Shown: one piece after another, positions 54,084 through 62,828 of the stretch | Layout of the letters: each line of letters opens with the position of its first letter | Position numbering within the stretch: position 1 is the stretch's first letter | NCBI RefSeq assembly: GCF_000348945.1 | Contig: NZ_AOCK01000007.1 | Location: 124,001-188,000, forward strand | Source: Paeniglutamicibacter gangotriensis Lz1y | Lineage (GTDB): Bacteria > Actinomycetota > Actinomycetes > Actinomycetales > Micrococcaceae | Length of the DNA stretch: 64,000 nt | Direction of reading: 5' to 3' | Notes under the pieces: generated by a model | What the model was told of the DNA's origin: nothing | What the model saw: only the letters and a program-made list of their open reading frames with translations | Databases searched by the model: none | Translations under genes and position numbers: made by a program

Positions 54084-54451
54084 TGGAGATGGGGAGAATT
54101 GAACTCCCGTCCGATGTGGTGTTGCCAGGTCTTCTCCGGGCGCAGTTTGCGTTGGATTTTCTCTGCCCCAGCCGTCATGCAAACAAGCGGCTGATCCAGG
54201 CACAGTTACCTAAATTATGCAGGTCGTTCCGGTAACACTAACTTCCCGCAGTGGCTATCTAAATGACGTTAGGAACAGGGGCGATAGCATCCCCTGGCTA
54301 ACGGACTACTCTGGCTGCTTAGGCAGCGAGAGCGAAGTCAGTGCGCTTTGAGTCGGCACTTATTGTTTTGCAAAGAGCGTTTACGAGATAACTTTGCATC
54401 CTCGGCCCGCTTCACTTGTCGCGACTCACACCGTCGAAACCGATCATCCCC
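54084..54451 (-). ncRNA. ssrA: Transfer-messenger RNA (tmRNA)
   Basis: The 5' end GGGGATGATCGGTTTCGACG (from 54451) pairs as an acceptor stem with the 3' end CATCTCC plus discriminator A at 54084. A TpsiC arm GGGAGTTCAATTCTCCC lies just before it. The tag frame at 54357-54319 encodes ADSKRTDFALAA then TAA, matching the actinobacterial pattern (mycobacterial tags are ADSHQRDYALAA-like). Length is about 368 nt. The bases after the discriminator read CAA rather than CCA, so CCA is probably added after transcription. With SmpB, encoded just upstream on the same strand, it rescues stalled ribosomes. The 5' end is likely made by RNase P. Confidence 0.95.
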
Positions 54452-54467
54452 GTATTTTGTTGTCAAC

Positions 54468-54536
54468 GGGCAACTTGCGTTGCCCCAACCACGCAGATTA
54501 ACCGCGCATATCTAGTCTAGCGCACATTCACGCCAA
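54468..54536 (-). promoter_or_regulatory. Possible ssrA promoter and leader hairpin
   Basis: On the minus strand TTGGCG (54531-54536) and TAGATA (54509-54514) are 16 bp apart, about 60 bases upstream of the mature tmRNA. Between them and the RNA lies a GGGCAAC-GCAA-GTTGCCC stem-loop (54468-54485), which would be in the trimmed 5' leader. Confidence 0.4.
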
Positions 54537-54560
54537 GTCTATTCCCCGGGCCTCAAATAT

Positions 54561-55043
54561 TTACTCCTGAACCCCGCGGTTCCGCTCTCTCATGGAGCGC
54601 AGTGCTTCCCTGTTGTCCTGCTTTTCACGCAGTGTCTGGCGCTTGTCGTATTCCCTCTTGCCCCGTGCAACGCCGATCTCGACTTTTGCGCGACCGTTCT
54701 TGAAATACAAGCTCAGTGGCACGATGGTCAGGCCAGCTTCGTTGATCTTTCGTTCGATCTTTAGAAGTTCCTGCCGGTGTAGCAAAAGCTTGCGGCGTCG
54801 GCGCGCTGCATGATTCGTCCATGAACCGTTGAGGTACTCCGGGATGTAAACATGCTCGAGGTACAGCTCATTGCGGTAAAACTGGCCGAACCCATCGACT
54901 AGAGAGGCCTTACCTTCACGCAGCGACTTCACTTCGGTCCCGCTGAGCACCATGCCAGCCTCGTAAGTATCGAGGATCTCATAGTCGTGGCGAGCCTTGC
55001 GGTTGCTGGCAATGATCCGCTCTTGCGGGTCTTTCTTAGCCAT
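54561..55043 (-). CDS. smpB: tmRNA-binding protein SmpB
   Basis: The 160-residue OB-fold protein binds the tRNA-like part of tmRNA. Family segments are NRKARHDYEILDTYEAGMVLSGTEVKSLREGKASLVDGF and EYLNGSWTNHAARRRRKLLLHRQEL. The basic C-terminal tail (KREYDKRQTLREKQDNREALRSM) inserts in the empty mRNA channel. The ATG at 55043 follows GAGGA; the seven upstream residues in the frame are not conserved. ssrA lies 110 bases downstream, and the M23 hydrolase and ftsX/ftsE lie upstream. Confidence 0.97.
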   Translation of the reverse strand: MAKKDPQERIIASNRKARHDYEILDTYEAGMVLSGTEVKSLREGKASLVDGFGQFYRNELYLEHVYIPEYLNGSWTNHAARRRRKLLLHRQELLKIERKINEAGLTIVPLSLYFKNGRAKVEIGVARGKREYDKRQTLREKQDNREALRSMRERNRGVQE

Positions 55044-55099
55044 GGTGGCAATTCCTCTCCGCAAATGGTTTCTTCACTTGGCGAGCTTATAGCTTACCG

Positions 55100-56554
55100 C
55101 TAGAGAAGTCCCAATGGGTTCACGGCCGCACCATTGATAATCGTTTCAAAGTGCATGTGGCAGCCGGTGGAGTTGCCGGTGGTTCCGACATAACCGACAA
55201 CCTGCCCCTGCTTGACGTGTTGGCCGACATTGACCACGACACGCTGCATGTGGTGGTAGTTCGTCGCAAGGGCCTTGCCCTTGACCACTCCATGGCTGAC
55301 GGTGACCTTGTTACCGGAGGAACCTCCCCAACCAGCCATCCAGACTTCGCCGTCCGCCGAAGCCTTCACCGGCGACCCGCATTGTCCGCCGAACCCCCAG
55401 TCGACACCAGCGTGGACGTAACCACCGCGACCACCGTAGTCAATAGTTCCGGCAGGCGTTGGGCGCCACCCAAAGCCGGAGGTCTGTCGCCCACCGCTTA
55501 CGGGCCGAATCAGCCCCCACGAGCTTCGCTCCTGCGGCGCTGCCTGCGGTGCCGGCGCCACGTACTTGGGTTTGACGTAGGAGTTCTTCTTCTTCTGTCG
55601 TGCGGCCTCTTCCCTGGCTTCCTTGGCCCGGGCGGCTTCCTCACGCTCCCACTTAGCTTTTTCTTCGGCAATTCGTTTGCGTTCGGCAGCCGCTGCCTTG
55701 GCCTTGCGCTCGGCTTCCTCACGGATCAGCCGTTCCTGGCGTTCCTTGATCTGACCATTGATCTGGACCTGTTCAGCCTCTTTCACCCGAAGCTTTTCCT
55801 GAATCCGCGGACGCTGGGCCAAGAGCTCGGCACTGAGTGCGTCCGTTTGGGAAATGATGCCGTCAAGCGACTGCTTCTTTTCCTCGGCGTCATCGCGGGC
55901 GACTTGCTCGCGGACCAGGGCAGCATCTGCTGCCGACTTGAGGTCGGTGATTTCTTCTTCCACGGCAGCAAGTCGCAGTTGCGCATTGGCATCGGTGGCG
56001 GACTGCTCAGAGAGGGAATCAAGCGCTGCGTTTTGTGAGCGCATGGCCTGATCGGCCAAATCCATTCCGGCCGCCAAGTTTCCGTCGGCGCTGGCGTTCA
56101 GCAGCAAGGAAAGATCGGAAGAAACACCGCCGCGTTTGTAGGCTTCCGTCGCGATCTGGCCGATGATCTGTTTGGAATCTTCCAGCTTCACCTTGCCTTC
56201 GGCAATCTTGACGTTCAGCTGGTCACGGGTTTCGCGGGCCACCTGGACGCGTCGGGCCAAATCCGCTGCTTCATCGGCTGCTCTGCTCACACGACCTTGT
56301 GCATCTGCCAGGGCCTGTTCCGCCGCTGGCAGTTGTGCCTGCAAGCCGCGAAGCTTCGAATCGGTTTCCTTGATGTCATCGTCAAGGACTTCCATGTCTT
56401 CATTCAGGTGATCAAGGTTTTGCTCAACCTCGATCTTTCGGTCATCTAGCTCGTCGGCGTGGGCACCGACGCCTCCGGAAACCAGAAGTGCGATCGTAAG
56501 CGCACCCACAGCCCCTGAACGCGCCATTCGGCACCATACTGCTTTGGCTAACAT
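55100..56554 (-). CDS. Secreted coiled-coil M23 peptidoglycan hydrolase
   Basis: The 484-residue protein has a signal peptide (1-33, cleaved near GAHA-DE). A long coiled coil (about 36-320) carries Lys/Glu/Ala-rich heptads, and a C-terminal M23 endopeptidase domain (about 350-484) follows. Zinc ligands are seen in HAGVDWG (HxxxD) and HMHFE (HxH). The layout resembles EnvC and the FtsX-activated hydrolases such as RipC. The gene lies directly downstream of ftsE-ftsX, so FtsEX probably activates it to cut septal peptidoglycan (inference by analogy). AGGA stands five bases before the ATG. Confidence 0.92.
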   Translation of the reverse strand: MLAKAVWCRMARSGAVGALTIALLVSGGVGAHADELDDRKIEVEQNLDHLNEDMEVLDDDIKETDSKLRGLQAQLPAAEQALADAQGRVSRAADEAADLARRVQVARETRDQLNVKIAEGKVKLEDSKQIIGQIATEAYKRGGVSSDLSLLLNASADGNLAAGMDLADQAMRSQNAALDSLSEQSATDANAQLRLAAVEEEITDLKSAADAALVREQVARDDAEEKKQSLDGIISQTDALSAELLAQRPRIQEKLRVKEAEQVQINGQIKERQERLIREEAERKAKAAAAERKRIAEEKAKWEREEAARAKEAREEAARQKKKNSYVKPKYVAPAPQAAPQERSSWGLIRPVSGGRQTSGFGWRPTPAGTIDYGGRGGYVHAGVDWGFGGQCGSPVKASADGEVWMAGWGGSSGNKVTVSHGVVKGKALATNYHHMQRVVVNVGQHVKQGQVVGYVGTTGNSTGCHMHFETIINGAAVNPLGLL

Positions 56555-56606
56555 AAGTGTCCTTTGAATTCCCGTGAAAACGTATTTTGCATGAAGAAGC
56601 GACGCA

Positions 56607-57521
56607 CTAAACCTTCAAGTAGCGTCGCAAGGTTACCAACGACGATACACCAGCCAAAACCACACCCAGCAAGATTAGCCACGGCGCGACAATGAGTACT
56701 TCACCCGTGGAGATGAAGGCGGTGTCCTTATATTCGATAGCCAGCTTTTCATCGACTAAGAATCTGACGGCCGCCCACAGCACTCCTGAAGCCAACAGCG
56801 CTCCAACGAGCGCAGCAATGATCCCTTCGAGGACGAAGGGGAGCTGAAGCGACGATTTGGAGGCGCCCACCAAGCGCATGATCCCGGTCTCTCTGCGGCG
56901 CAGATACGCAGATAGACGGATGGTGGTGCCGACAAGCAACACGGCACACAAGATCATCACCCCTGCGATTCCGATGGCTACAAAGGAGGCGATATTGATG
57001 ATCGAGAAGATCTTTTCCAACAGTTCCCGTTGGTCAACCACGACGTCCACACCGTCCGTGGACGAGAACAGTTCCTTGATGATCTGATACTTTTCCGGAT
57101 CGACCAGCGAAACACGGAATGATTCGGGCAGCTGCTCCGCAGTCACGGTTTCGCTCATCGAAGAGTTTTCAAACTGTTCTTGGAAGTGAGCGAGTGCCTG
57201 TTCTTTGGACTCATATTCGAAGTTATCCACGTAGGGCTTGACGGCGGAGGAGCCGAGCATCGACTCGATTTCGCCTCGCTGACCTTCAGTTACGGCGCCC
57301 TCGGTGCAGTTGGAGCTCTCATTGTGTTCACCGCAAAGATAGATGGCTACTTGGACCTTGTCGTACCAGTAGCCCTTCATCTGGGTGATCTGCATTTGCA
57401 TGAGGGCGGCTGTGCCCACAAAGGTCAAAGAGATGAAGGTAACCAACACCACGGATACCACCATGGAGAGGTTTCGGCGGAGGCCAGTGCCTACTTCGCC
57501 GAGAATGAATCCTAGTTTCAT
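56607..57521 (-). CDS. ftsX: Cell-division protein FtsX
   Basis: The 304-residue membrane protein has an N-terminal helix ([22 protein letters not shown]), a large extracytoplasmic loop (about 45-165), then three helices at the C-terminal end with the FtsX-type core. The loop is expected to contact the cell-wall hydrolase, and it contains a Cys pair ([12 protein letters not shown]). The start overlaps the ftsE stop by ATGA. FtsE and FtsX form an ABC-type complex that transmits ATP hydrolysis to the periplasm. The M23 hydrolase gene follows 52 bases downstream. Confidence 0.97.
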   Translation of the reverse strand: MKLGFILGEVGTGLRRNLSMVVSVVLVTFISLTFVGTAALMQMQITQMKGYWYDKVQVAIYLCGEHNESSNCTEGAVTEGQRGEIESMLGSSAVKPYVDNFEYESKEQALAHFQEQFENSSMSETVTAEQLPESFRVSLVDPEKYQIIKELFSSTDGVDVVVDQRELLEKIFSIINIASFVAIGIAGVMILCAVLLVGTTIRLSAYLRRRETGIMRLVGASKSSLQLPFVLEGIIAALVGALLASGVLWAAVRFLVDEKLAIEYKDTAFISTGEVLIVAPWLILLGVVLAGVSSLVTLRRYLKV

Positions 57522-58345
57522 GGCATGTCATCCTCAGTGTCAAACGGTGCAAAGGCCTGGCTGCCGGCCGGTGGTTTTTGCCACGTCCCGTGATTCGCCT
57601 GGCGCAATTCGCGCGTGCCGTCCTGATTGATCACGGGGATCATCGAGGTGTACTCGCCGGCGACTTCGTCGCGCATGATTTTTCCGAGGGACAGTTCGAC
57701 AACACGACGCCGCATGGAGTTCACGATGCCGTCATCGTGGGTGGCCATCAGCACCGTGGTGCCGTTTTGGTTGATCCGGTCCAGGACGTTCATGATTCCG
57801 ACGCTTGTCGCCGGGTCAAGGTTTCCTGTAGGTTCATCGGCCAACAGAATCTGGGGTTTATTGGCAATGGCACGGGCGATGGCCACACGTTGCTGTTCTC
57901 CGCCAGAGAGCTCATCTGGCTGGCGTTTTTCCTTGCCCTCGAGCCCCACAAGCTTGAGTACTTGGGGAACGTGGTCACGGATGGCGCTGCGGCTCTCCCC
58001 CACCACCTGCATGGCAAAAGCTACGTTTTCAAAAACGTTCTTTTGCGGCAGGAGACGGAAGTCTTGGAACACCACGCCGATGCCTCGACGCAGTTTCGGC
58101 ACGCGCCATGACGGGATACGTGCAACGTTTTGTCCGGCGACGTGCACCGAACCGCCCGTCGCGACGATTTCGCGCAGGATCAACCGAAGGAACGTGGATT
58201 TACCGGACCCTGAAGCACCCACAAGAAACGCAAAGTCACCGCGGTCAATCTCAATGGTTACGTCATCGAGGCCAGGGCGCGCATTTTCCGAACCAAGGCG
58301 TGACTTTTGGTCATAGACCATCGTGACGTTTTCGAATCTAATCAT
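57518..58345 (-). CDS. ftsE: Cell-division ATPase FtsE
   Basis: The 275-residue ABC ATPase shows Walker [10 protein letters not shown] at 43-51, the signature [14 protein letters not shown] and Walker [13 protein letters not shown]. It begins [13 protein letters not shown], so the ATG at 58345 is used rather than the longer open frame. After the usual end near [14 protein letters not shown] it carries a tail of about 40 residues ([16 protein letters not shown] to FDTEDDMP) that standard FtsE lacks. It is co-translated with ftsX. Confidence 0.97.
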   Translation of the reverse strand: MIRFENVTMVYDQKSRLGSENARPGLDDVTIEIDRGDFAFLVGASGSGKSTFLRLILREIVATGGSVHVAGQNVARIPSWRVPKLRRGIGVVFQDFRLLPQKNVFENVAFAMQVVGESRSAIRDHVPQVLKLVGLEGKEKRQPDELSGGEQQRVAIARAIANKPQILLADEPTGNLDPATSVGIMNVLDRINQNGTTVLMATHDDGIVNSMRRRVVELSLGKIMRDEVAGEYTSMIPVINQDGTRELRQANHGTWQKPPAGSQAFAPFDTEDDMP

Positions 58346-58780
58346 CGCAGCTCTGCCCGCGGGATCGCCGGTGCATGATCCAGGCACGGGACTTTGTTGT
58401 GGGAAGTTGCAAAGCCAGCCCTTGAACTCTATCCGTCCCGGTGCCGCACATCCGGCACAAAAAGTGGGTGTGTCATGATTCTGTGAGCGAGGTGAGTGTC
58501 CGCTATGTGGTCCCGCTTGACCGTACAACGCACGGAAATGACACAATTAACGCGGCGACCACTTCCGGTGGTGACCATCGTCGGACTGCCAGCGACACGG
58601 GCCCACCACTTCAGGTGAGCATCTGGCCCCGAGCGTTTGGCAGAGCAAAAGTTCGGCTTTCGTCGTCGCCACAAAATTCGCCAGTAGCTAGGAAAGCTAG
58701 GGGCCGCCATTGCTGAAACGAGCACCTCGGTGATGACCATGGATCATCAGTAACCACCGACATGATGGTTGCCAGCAGTG
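58346..58780. other. Gene-free spacer between ftsE and prfB
   Basis: Nothing with coding support is seen. The 103-codon frame on the minus strand (58429-58740) has no family features and poor codon pattern. An imperfect palindrome TGATGAcCATGGaTCATCA lies near 58731-58749. The ftsE promoter must be in this stretch, but no confident -10/-35 pair stands out. Confidence 0.5.
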
Positions 58781-58785
58781 TAAAC

Positions 58786-58829
58786 AAAAAAGGGGCCAGG
58801 CACACATCTGAAATGTGTTCCTGACCCCT
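58786..58829 (-). terminator. Intrinsic terminator of prfB
   Basis: On the minus strand a 16-bp stem with one G-U pair and one mismatch (58814-58829 with 58791-58806) is followed by six T residues (complement of 58786-58791). It lies 14 bases after the prfB stop. Confidence 0.9.
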
Positions 58830-58842
58830 GAAGCAGTGCAGT

Positions 58843-59958
58843 CTAGGCTTGCGGGCGACGCTGCCCGGCGCGCCAACGGATCCCTGCATCGATGAAGTCA
58901 TCGAGATCACCGTCGAGCACAGCCGAGGTGTTCCCGACCTCGTGCTCCGTACGCAGGTCCTTGACCATCTGATACGGATTCAAAACATAAGAACGCATTT
59001 GATCGCCCCAAGAAGCTTTCACGTCCCCTGCCATCTGCTTCTTTTGTGCGTCCTGCTCAGCCTTTTTCTGCAACAGCAGCCGGGACTGCAAGACGCGAAG
59101 TGCCGCCGCACGGTTCTGGATCTGCGACTTCTCGTTCTGCATCGACACCACGATTCCGGTGGGAATGTGGGTCATGCGCACCGCGGAGTCTGTGGTGTTC
59201 ACTGATTGTCCGCCCGGGCCCGAGGAACGGAACACATCAACCTTGATCTCGTTTTCCGGGATCTCGATGGAGTCGGTCTGTTCGATCAGCGGGATGACTT
59301 CGACAGCCGCAAATGAGGTCTGGCGGCGTCCCTGGTTGTCGAACGGGGAGATCCGCACGAGGCGGTGGGTGCCCGCTTCGACCGACAAGGTGCCGAAGGC
59401 ATAGGGTGAGTTGACCTCGAAGGTGGCCGACTTCAGGCCAGCTTCCTCCGCATAGGACGTGTCCATGACGCGGGTCGGATGGCCGTGTTTCTCAGCCCAG
59501 CGCAGGTACATACGCATGAGCATCTCAGCGAAGTCCGCGGCGTCGATGCCACCGGCGCCGGCGCGGATGGTGACCACGGCCTCTCGAGAATCGAATTCGC
59601 CGGAGAGCAGGGTGACAACTTCCAAATTCGCCAAGGCCTTGCGCACGGACTTAAGCTCAGTCTCCGCTTCGGCCATGGAGTCAGCGTCGCCTTCCATTTC
59701 CCCCAACTCGACCAAGACCTCTAGGTCGTCGATACGGTCATGAATGCTCATCAGGCGTTCCAGTTCCGACTGGCGGTGCGAAAGCTTGGAGGTGACCACC
59801 TGTGCGGCGGCCGGGTTATCCCAAAGATCGGGCATTCCAGCTTCCTCGGAGAGCATTGCGATGTCGGTGCGGATGCGCGGAACATCGGAAACCTCTTCAA
59901 TGGAGGCATAGGTGGAGCGCAGGGATTTAATTTCGGCAGAAAAGTCAGTTGAAGCCAT
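58843..59958 (-). CDS. prfB: Peptide chain release factor 2
   Basis: The 371-residue factor recognises UGA and UAA. The stop-codon anticodon-like motif is SPF at 204-206 and the catalytic GGQ is at 249-251. The gene reads through in one frame with no in-frame TGA near codon 25, so it lacks the autoregulatory +1 frameshift known in E. coli and many others. It lies upstream of ftsE-ftsX, as in M. tuberculosis Rv3105c-Rv3101c. The start is ATG 59958 with GGA upstream. Confidence 0.98.
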   Translation of the reverse strand: MASTDFSAEIKSLRSTYASIEEVSDVPRIRTDIAMLSEEAGMPDLWDNPAAAQVVTSKLSHRQSELERLMSIHDRIDDLEVLVELGEMEGDADSMAEAETELKSVRKALANLEVVTLLSGEFDSREAVVTIRAGAGGIDAADFAEMLMRMYLRWAEKHGHPTRVMDTSYAEEAGLKSATFEVNSPYAFGTLSVEAGTHRLVRISPFDNQGRRQTSFAAVEVIPLIEQTDSIEIPENEIKVDVFRSSGPGGQSVNTTDSAVRMTHIPTGIVVSMQNEKSQIQNRAAALRVLQSRLLLQKKAEQDAQKKQMAGDVKASWGDQMRSYVLNPYQMVKDLRTEHEVGNTSAVLDGDLDDFIDAGIRWRAGQRRPQA

Positions 59959-60161
59959 GGTGGTTCCAGCCTACGACATATATGGGGCACGCCACGCGTC
60001 GGATCACGGGTACCGTCTCGATATCCGCCGCCCGGGAACTGCCAGCAGGTCGGTGCCACACGCGCGGCATTGCCAACGCTGACCGTCGGCGAGCGCCACA
60101 GACCGGATACGTCCGGGGCGTCGAAGAGCTGCTCGGTTTGGGCAGGATCCCGTTTAACGGA
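59959..60161. other. Spacer between the Tad operon and prfB
   Basis: This 203-bp stretch should hold the prfB promoter and the end of the Tad operon transcript. A short minus-strand reading from GTG 60099 gives about 32 residues containing WQCRACGTDLLAV, but it has no ribosome site, so I do not call it a gene. Confidence 0.4.
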
Positions 60162-60608
60162 TCATCGCGAAAGCAAGGTGCGGGCGTAGGCATCGACTTG
60201 GATGGGAACCCCGCGCGGAACTACCCAGCCGATGATCGGTGGGTGCACGACCGCCCCGAGCCGGACATGCGCCGTCACCGAATCGCCTGCCACCCCTGCA
60301 CTGATGATGTGAAGCCCCGTGATCCCTGCATGGGCGTTGGTGTCGGACAGGTATTTTTCCGCGGCGTGCCTGACCTCGGCTGGTTGCAAGCGGATCGTGG
60401 CAATCTCGTCCCCGCCGGCAGTGAGTTCGAAGTTGTCGGCCGCCGCGGCAACGGCTCCGTCGGCCAGCGACAAGAGCTTGTGGGCCGAGATATTCACTGC
60501 TGTGGCCGCGAACACGACGCTGATGGCCAGCAGCGACACCGCGATCAGCCCGATGATCAGTACCATTGACTGGCCAGTTTCTTCAGCGCTGACGGGCCGT
60601 TTTTCCAT
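60162..60608 (-). CDS. TadG-like (TadE/G N-terminal) pilus-locus protein
   Basis: The 148-residue protein has one N-terminal membrane helix (ETGQSMVLIIGLIAVSLLAISVVFAA) of the TadG/Tad-like type and an extracytoplasmic domain. The GQSMVLIIGLI stretch is typical of the putative Flp pilus-assembly TadE/G-like domain. The ATG at 60608 follows GGAGA; the longer frame starting at 60704 is not conserved. It is the last gene of the visible Tad operon. The spacing to the previous gene is 64 bases. Confidence 0.82.
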   Translation of the reverse strand: MEKRPVSAEETGQSMVLIIGLIAVSLLAISVVFAATAVNISAHKLLSLADGAVAAAADNFELTAGGDEIATIRLQPAEVRHAAEKYLSDTNAHAGITGLHIISAGVAGDSVTAHVRLGAVVHPPIIGWVVPRGVPIQVDAYARTLLSR

Positions 60609-60672
60609 TTGAGCTCTCCGGCCTTGGTAGTGGGAATGTGTCGGGTCGTGTTCGGTGATGTTCGCCCTGGAT

Positions 60673-61107
60673 CTAGCCATATAGATCGACCCTCTGGGTT
60701 GCATCGGAGCCGACGGTGCCGGTGCGCCAGCTCCACCCCTGCGGCAGCAGCGGCAGGACGGTGTCGATCGACACGTGGACCGTCACGGTGCTGCCCGGTG
60801 AGAGGCAGGTACCGCGGCAGCTGTAGCTGAAGTGCGCTCGACCGGCATCCAGCTGCATACTTGCCGCTGCCCGCTGGACCGCGTCTGTGGCCCGGGCCCG
60901 GCCCTCTCCTTCGCTTTCGGCGGTCACGAAGACCTTGGCGGCGTGGTCGGCCGCGCCCACGGCCGCATAGCTCGCCGCCTGGATCTGCGCTGCACCAACC
61001 ACTAGATAAACCAGTGGGACCAACAGCAGGACCACCAGAAAGATGAATTCGATCATGGAGGACCCCGCTTGGTTCACCGGCTCGGCGGGGCGTGGGGGCT
61101 TAGCCAT
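60673..61107 (-). CDS. TadE-family pilus protein
   Basis: The 144-residue protein begins MAKPPRPAEPVNQAGSSMIEF, with the TadE-type motif QAGSSMIEFIFLVVLLLVPLVYLVV leading into one membrane helix. The Glu five residues after Gly-Ser is the usual prepilin-like feature, so it may be a pseudopilin processed by the Tad prepilin peptidase. The C-terminal domain has a Cys pair (SYSCRGTCLSPG) likely to form a disulfide. The ATG at 61107 overlaps the preceding gene stop by 8 bases. Confidence 0.83.
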   Translation of the reverse strand: MAKPPRPAEPVNQAGSSMIEFIFLVVLLLVPLVYLVVGAAQIQAASYAAVGAADHAAKVFVTAESEGEGRARATDAVQRAAASMQLDAGRAHFSYSCRGTCLSPGSTVTVHVSIDTVLPLLPQGWSWRTGTVGSDATQRVDLYG

Positions 61108-61507
61108 AGCGCACCGACTCCCCATGGACCACAAATTCGCCGACAAACGGGACCATGCCGAAGACCGGTACCGCGGCGCGCACCGTGATGCGCACTCCTG
61201 GGGTTCCGCCGACGCTGATCGAGGTCGCTTGGACGTTGGATGCGAAGCCATCGCTAAGCGCACCGCGGATCAGCTCGCGGGTGCGTTGGACTCCGTCCGC
61301 GGGTCCCCGGTCGGCCAGCGTTCCATATCTGGCCCCGGAGGCCGCTGCATCCATGAGCGTATTGCGCACATGCAGGGCGAAGGCTAACTGCAGAATTCCT
61401 AAGAACACGGCGATGATCAGCGCGGAGACCATCACAAATTCGGCGACGGCCGAACCCCGCTGATCATCGACCTTGATGCGCCGCCAGAGTGGGCGATGCC
61501 TGAACAT
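61100..61507 (-). CDS. TadE-family pilus protein
   Basis: The 135-residue protein has the TadE motif QRGSAVAEFVMVSALIIAVFLGILQLAFALHVRNTLMDAAASGARYG near the N-terminus. It is a single-helix pseudopilin-like protein, with the conserved Glu (AEF) after the Gly-Ser site. It overlaps the next tad gene by 8 bases. Paired TadE-like proteins plus one TadG-like protein are the usual tail of actinobacterial tad operons. Confidence 0.87.
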   Translation of the reverse strand: MFRHRPLWRRIKVDDQRGSAVAEFVMVSALIIAVFLGILQLAFALHVRNTLMDAAASGARYGTLADRGPADGVQRTRELIRGALSDGFASNVQATSISVGGTPGVRITVRAAVPVFGMVPFVGEFVVHGESVRYG

Positions 61508-61516
61508 AGCCGCGGG

Positions 61517-61750
61517 TCAGCCCATCCCCGCGACCCGGTCGATCGCTTGGTTGAACAGTTCCTCCAGCCGGGGCCCGGCGATTGCCAGCAGGGCCGCGAC
61601 TAAGAGCGCACTCATTAGAGTGATCATGACCCAACCAGGAACGTCCCCGCGTTCGTTGCGCTTGATGCGCCCTGCTAGGTTTATCGTGCAGTTCCCGATC
61701 CAGATGCCCGCCCCCAGGAACAACAACTCAATCTGCCGTTTGATCCTCAT
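61517..61750 (-). CDS. Small Flp-like pilin candidate
   Basis: The 77-residue protein has a basic N-tail, then GDVPGWVMITLMSALLVAALLAIAGPRLEEL with one membrane helix, the size and place of a Flp pilin in tad operons. It has no Glu at position 5 after a Gly, so it does not match the classic Flp cleavage motif. The ATG at 61750 has AGGAG/GAAGGA upstream. It lies between tadC and the tadE genes. Confidence 0.65.
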   Translation of the reverse strand: MRIKRQIELLFLGAGIWIGNCTINLAGRIKRNERGDVPGWVMITLMSALLVAALLAIAGPRLEELFNQAIDRVAGMG

Positions 61751-61886
61751 AATTCCTTCTCCTTGTTGGTTTACCCGCCCGACGTTGGTCCGGCGCACGT
61801 GACGTGTGTGAGTGCTGTGTTGAAGTCCTACTTCGTCCGGCCCTCCCCTCCCGCGGGCCAAGGTGTGTTGTGGTGTAGCCTCCTCG

Positions 61887-62828
61887 TTAGTAGTTCATGT
61901 CGATCAGCGCCAGCCCCGGGAACACCGAAAAAACGATGGTCAAGGGGAGGATGCCGAAAACTATGGGAATCATCATGCCTATTTCTTTTTTGCCGGCGGT
62001 TTCCATCAGTTCGCGTTTGGCAGCGTCACGCACGTCTTGGGCTTGAGCGCGCATCACCGCGGCAATCGGAGTACCCCGTTCGCTGGCCACCGTGATTGCG
62101 TCGACGAACCGGGTCATGGCCGTCAGCTGAATACGGTCAGCCATCTCCGCCAGCGCGTCGGCCAACGTGGCTCCGGCGCGCACATAGGCCAGTGTCAACG
62201 TGAATTCTTCGCTCAGCGCCCCCTTGGACGTGCGCGCTACTCGTTCGATGGAGCCAACGGTGCTTTCCCCAGCGGCAACGGCCAAGGCCATGAGTTCGGC
62301 GATCGTGGGGAATTGGTTCAGGATCCGCTTGCTGCGCCGGGTGGTCTGCTCCCCCAAGTACCAGTCGCGCAGCAGATAGCCACCGACAGCACAGAAAATC
62401 AGCACGAGGAACGCGAACATCGGATTGAACCGCCCGGCCGCGAGGTTGGCAGCGAGCAACGCTGCCCCGACCAAGGTCAACGCCGCCGACCACAGCAGCT
62501 GCTGGGCGCGGAAGTCAAGCACGCTGATCCCCAACCCCGCTCGGGCCAGCCTCCTGCCCATGGCTTCATTGCTGGGGTTCAGCCGCTGCGAGAACCGTGC
62601 AACATCGGCCAGCATGGGCGCGAGTATGCGACCCAGCGGCCCGAAGGGGGTCTGCGCGGCCAACGGTTCGGCGAGCATGCGTGAGCCGGACCTGCCGGCT
62701 CGCAGGTGCGGGGCCACACGCTGGGCGAAGGTGACCGGGCGCATCGCCGGGATCCGCACGAGCACCAGCCACAAACCGCTGCCCAGTGCCACACCCAGAA
62801 CCAGCGACAGGATCATCGTGGTGCTCAT
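61887..62828 (-). CDS. tadC: TadC-type pilus assembly inner-membrane protein
   Basis: The 313-residue membrane protein carries the type II secretion F (GspF) domain with NQFPTIAELMALAVAAGESTVGSIERVA and helices at the start (about 5-22), the middle (about 105-150) and the C-terminus (about 285-305). It overlaps the TadB start region by 4 bases at its own start (ATGA). TadB and TadC form the membrane platform moved by the TadA ATPase. Confidence 0.9.
   Translation of the reverse strand: MSTTMILSLVLGVALGSGLWLVLVRIPAMRPVTFAQRVAPHLRAGRSGSRMLAEPLAAQTPFGPLGRILAPMLADVARFSQRLNPSNEAMGRRLARAGLGISVLDFRAQQLLWSAALTLVGAALLAANLAAGRFNPMFAFLVLIFCAVGGYLLRDWYLGEQTTRRSKRILNQFPTIAELMALAVAAGESTVGSIERVARTSKGALSEEFTLTLAYVRAGATLADALAEMADRIQLTAMTRFVDAITVASERGTPIAAVMRAQAQDVRDAAKRELMETAGKKEIGMMIPIVFGILPLTIVFSVFPGLALIDMNY

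Noticed and set aside
58429-58740. 103-codon minus-strand frame upstream of ftsE
   Set aside because: No ribosome site, no recognisable domain, and poor codon pattern.
58843-59958. Programmed +1 frameshift in prfB
   Set aside because: No in-frame TGA in the first 30 codons; the gene is a continuous frame.
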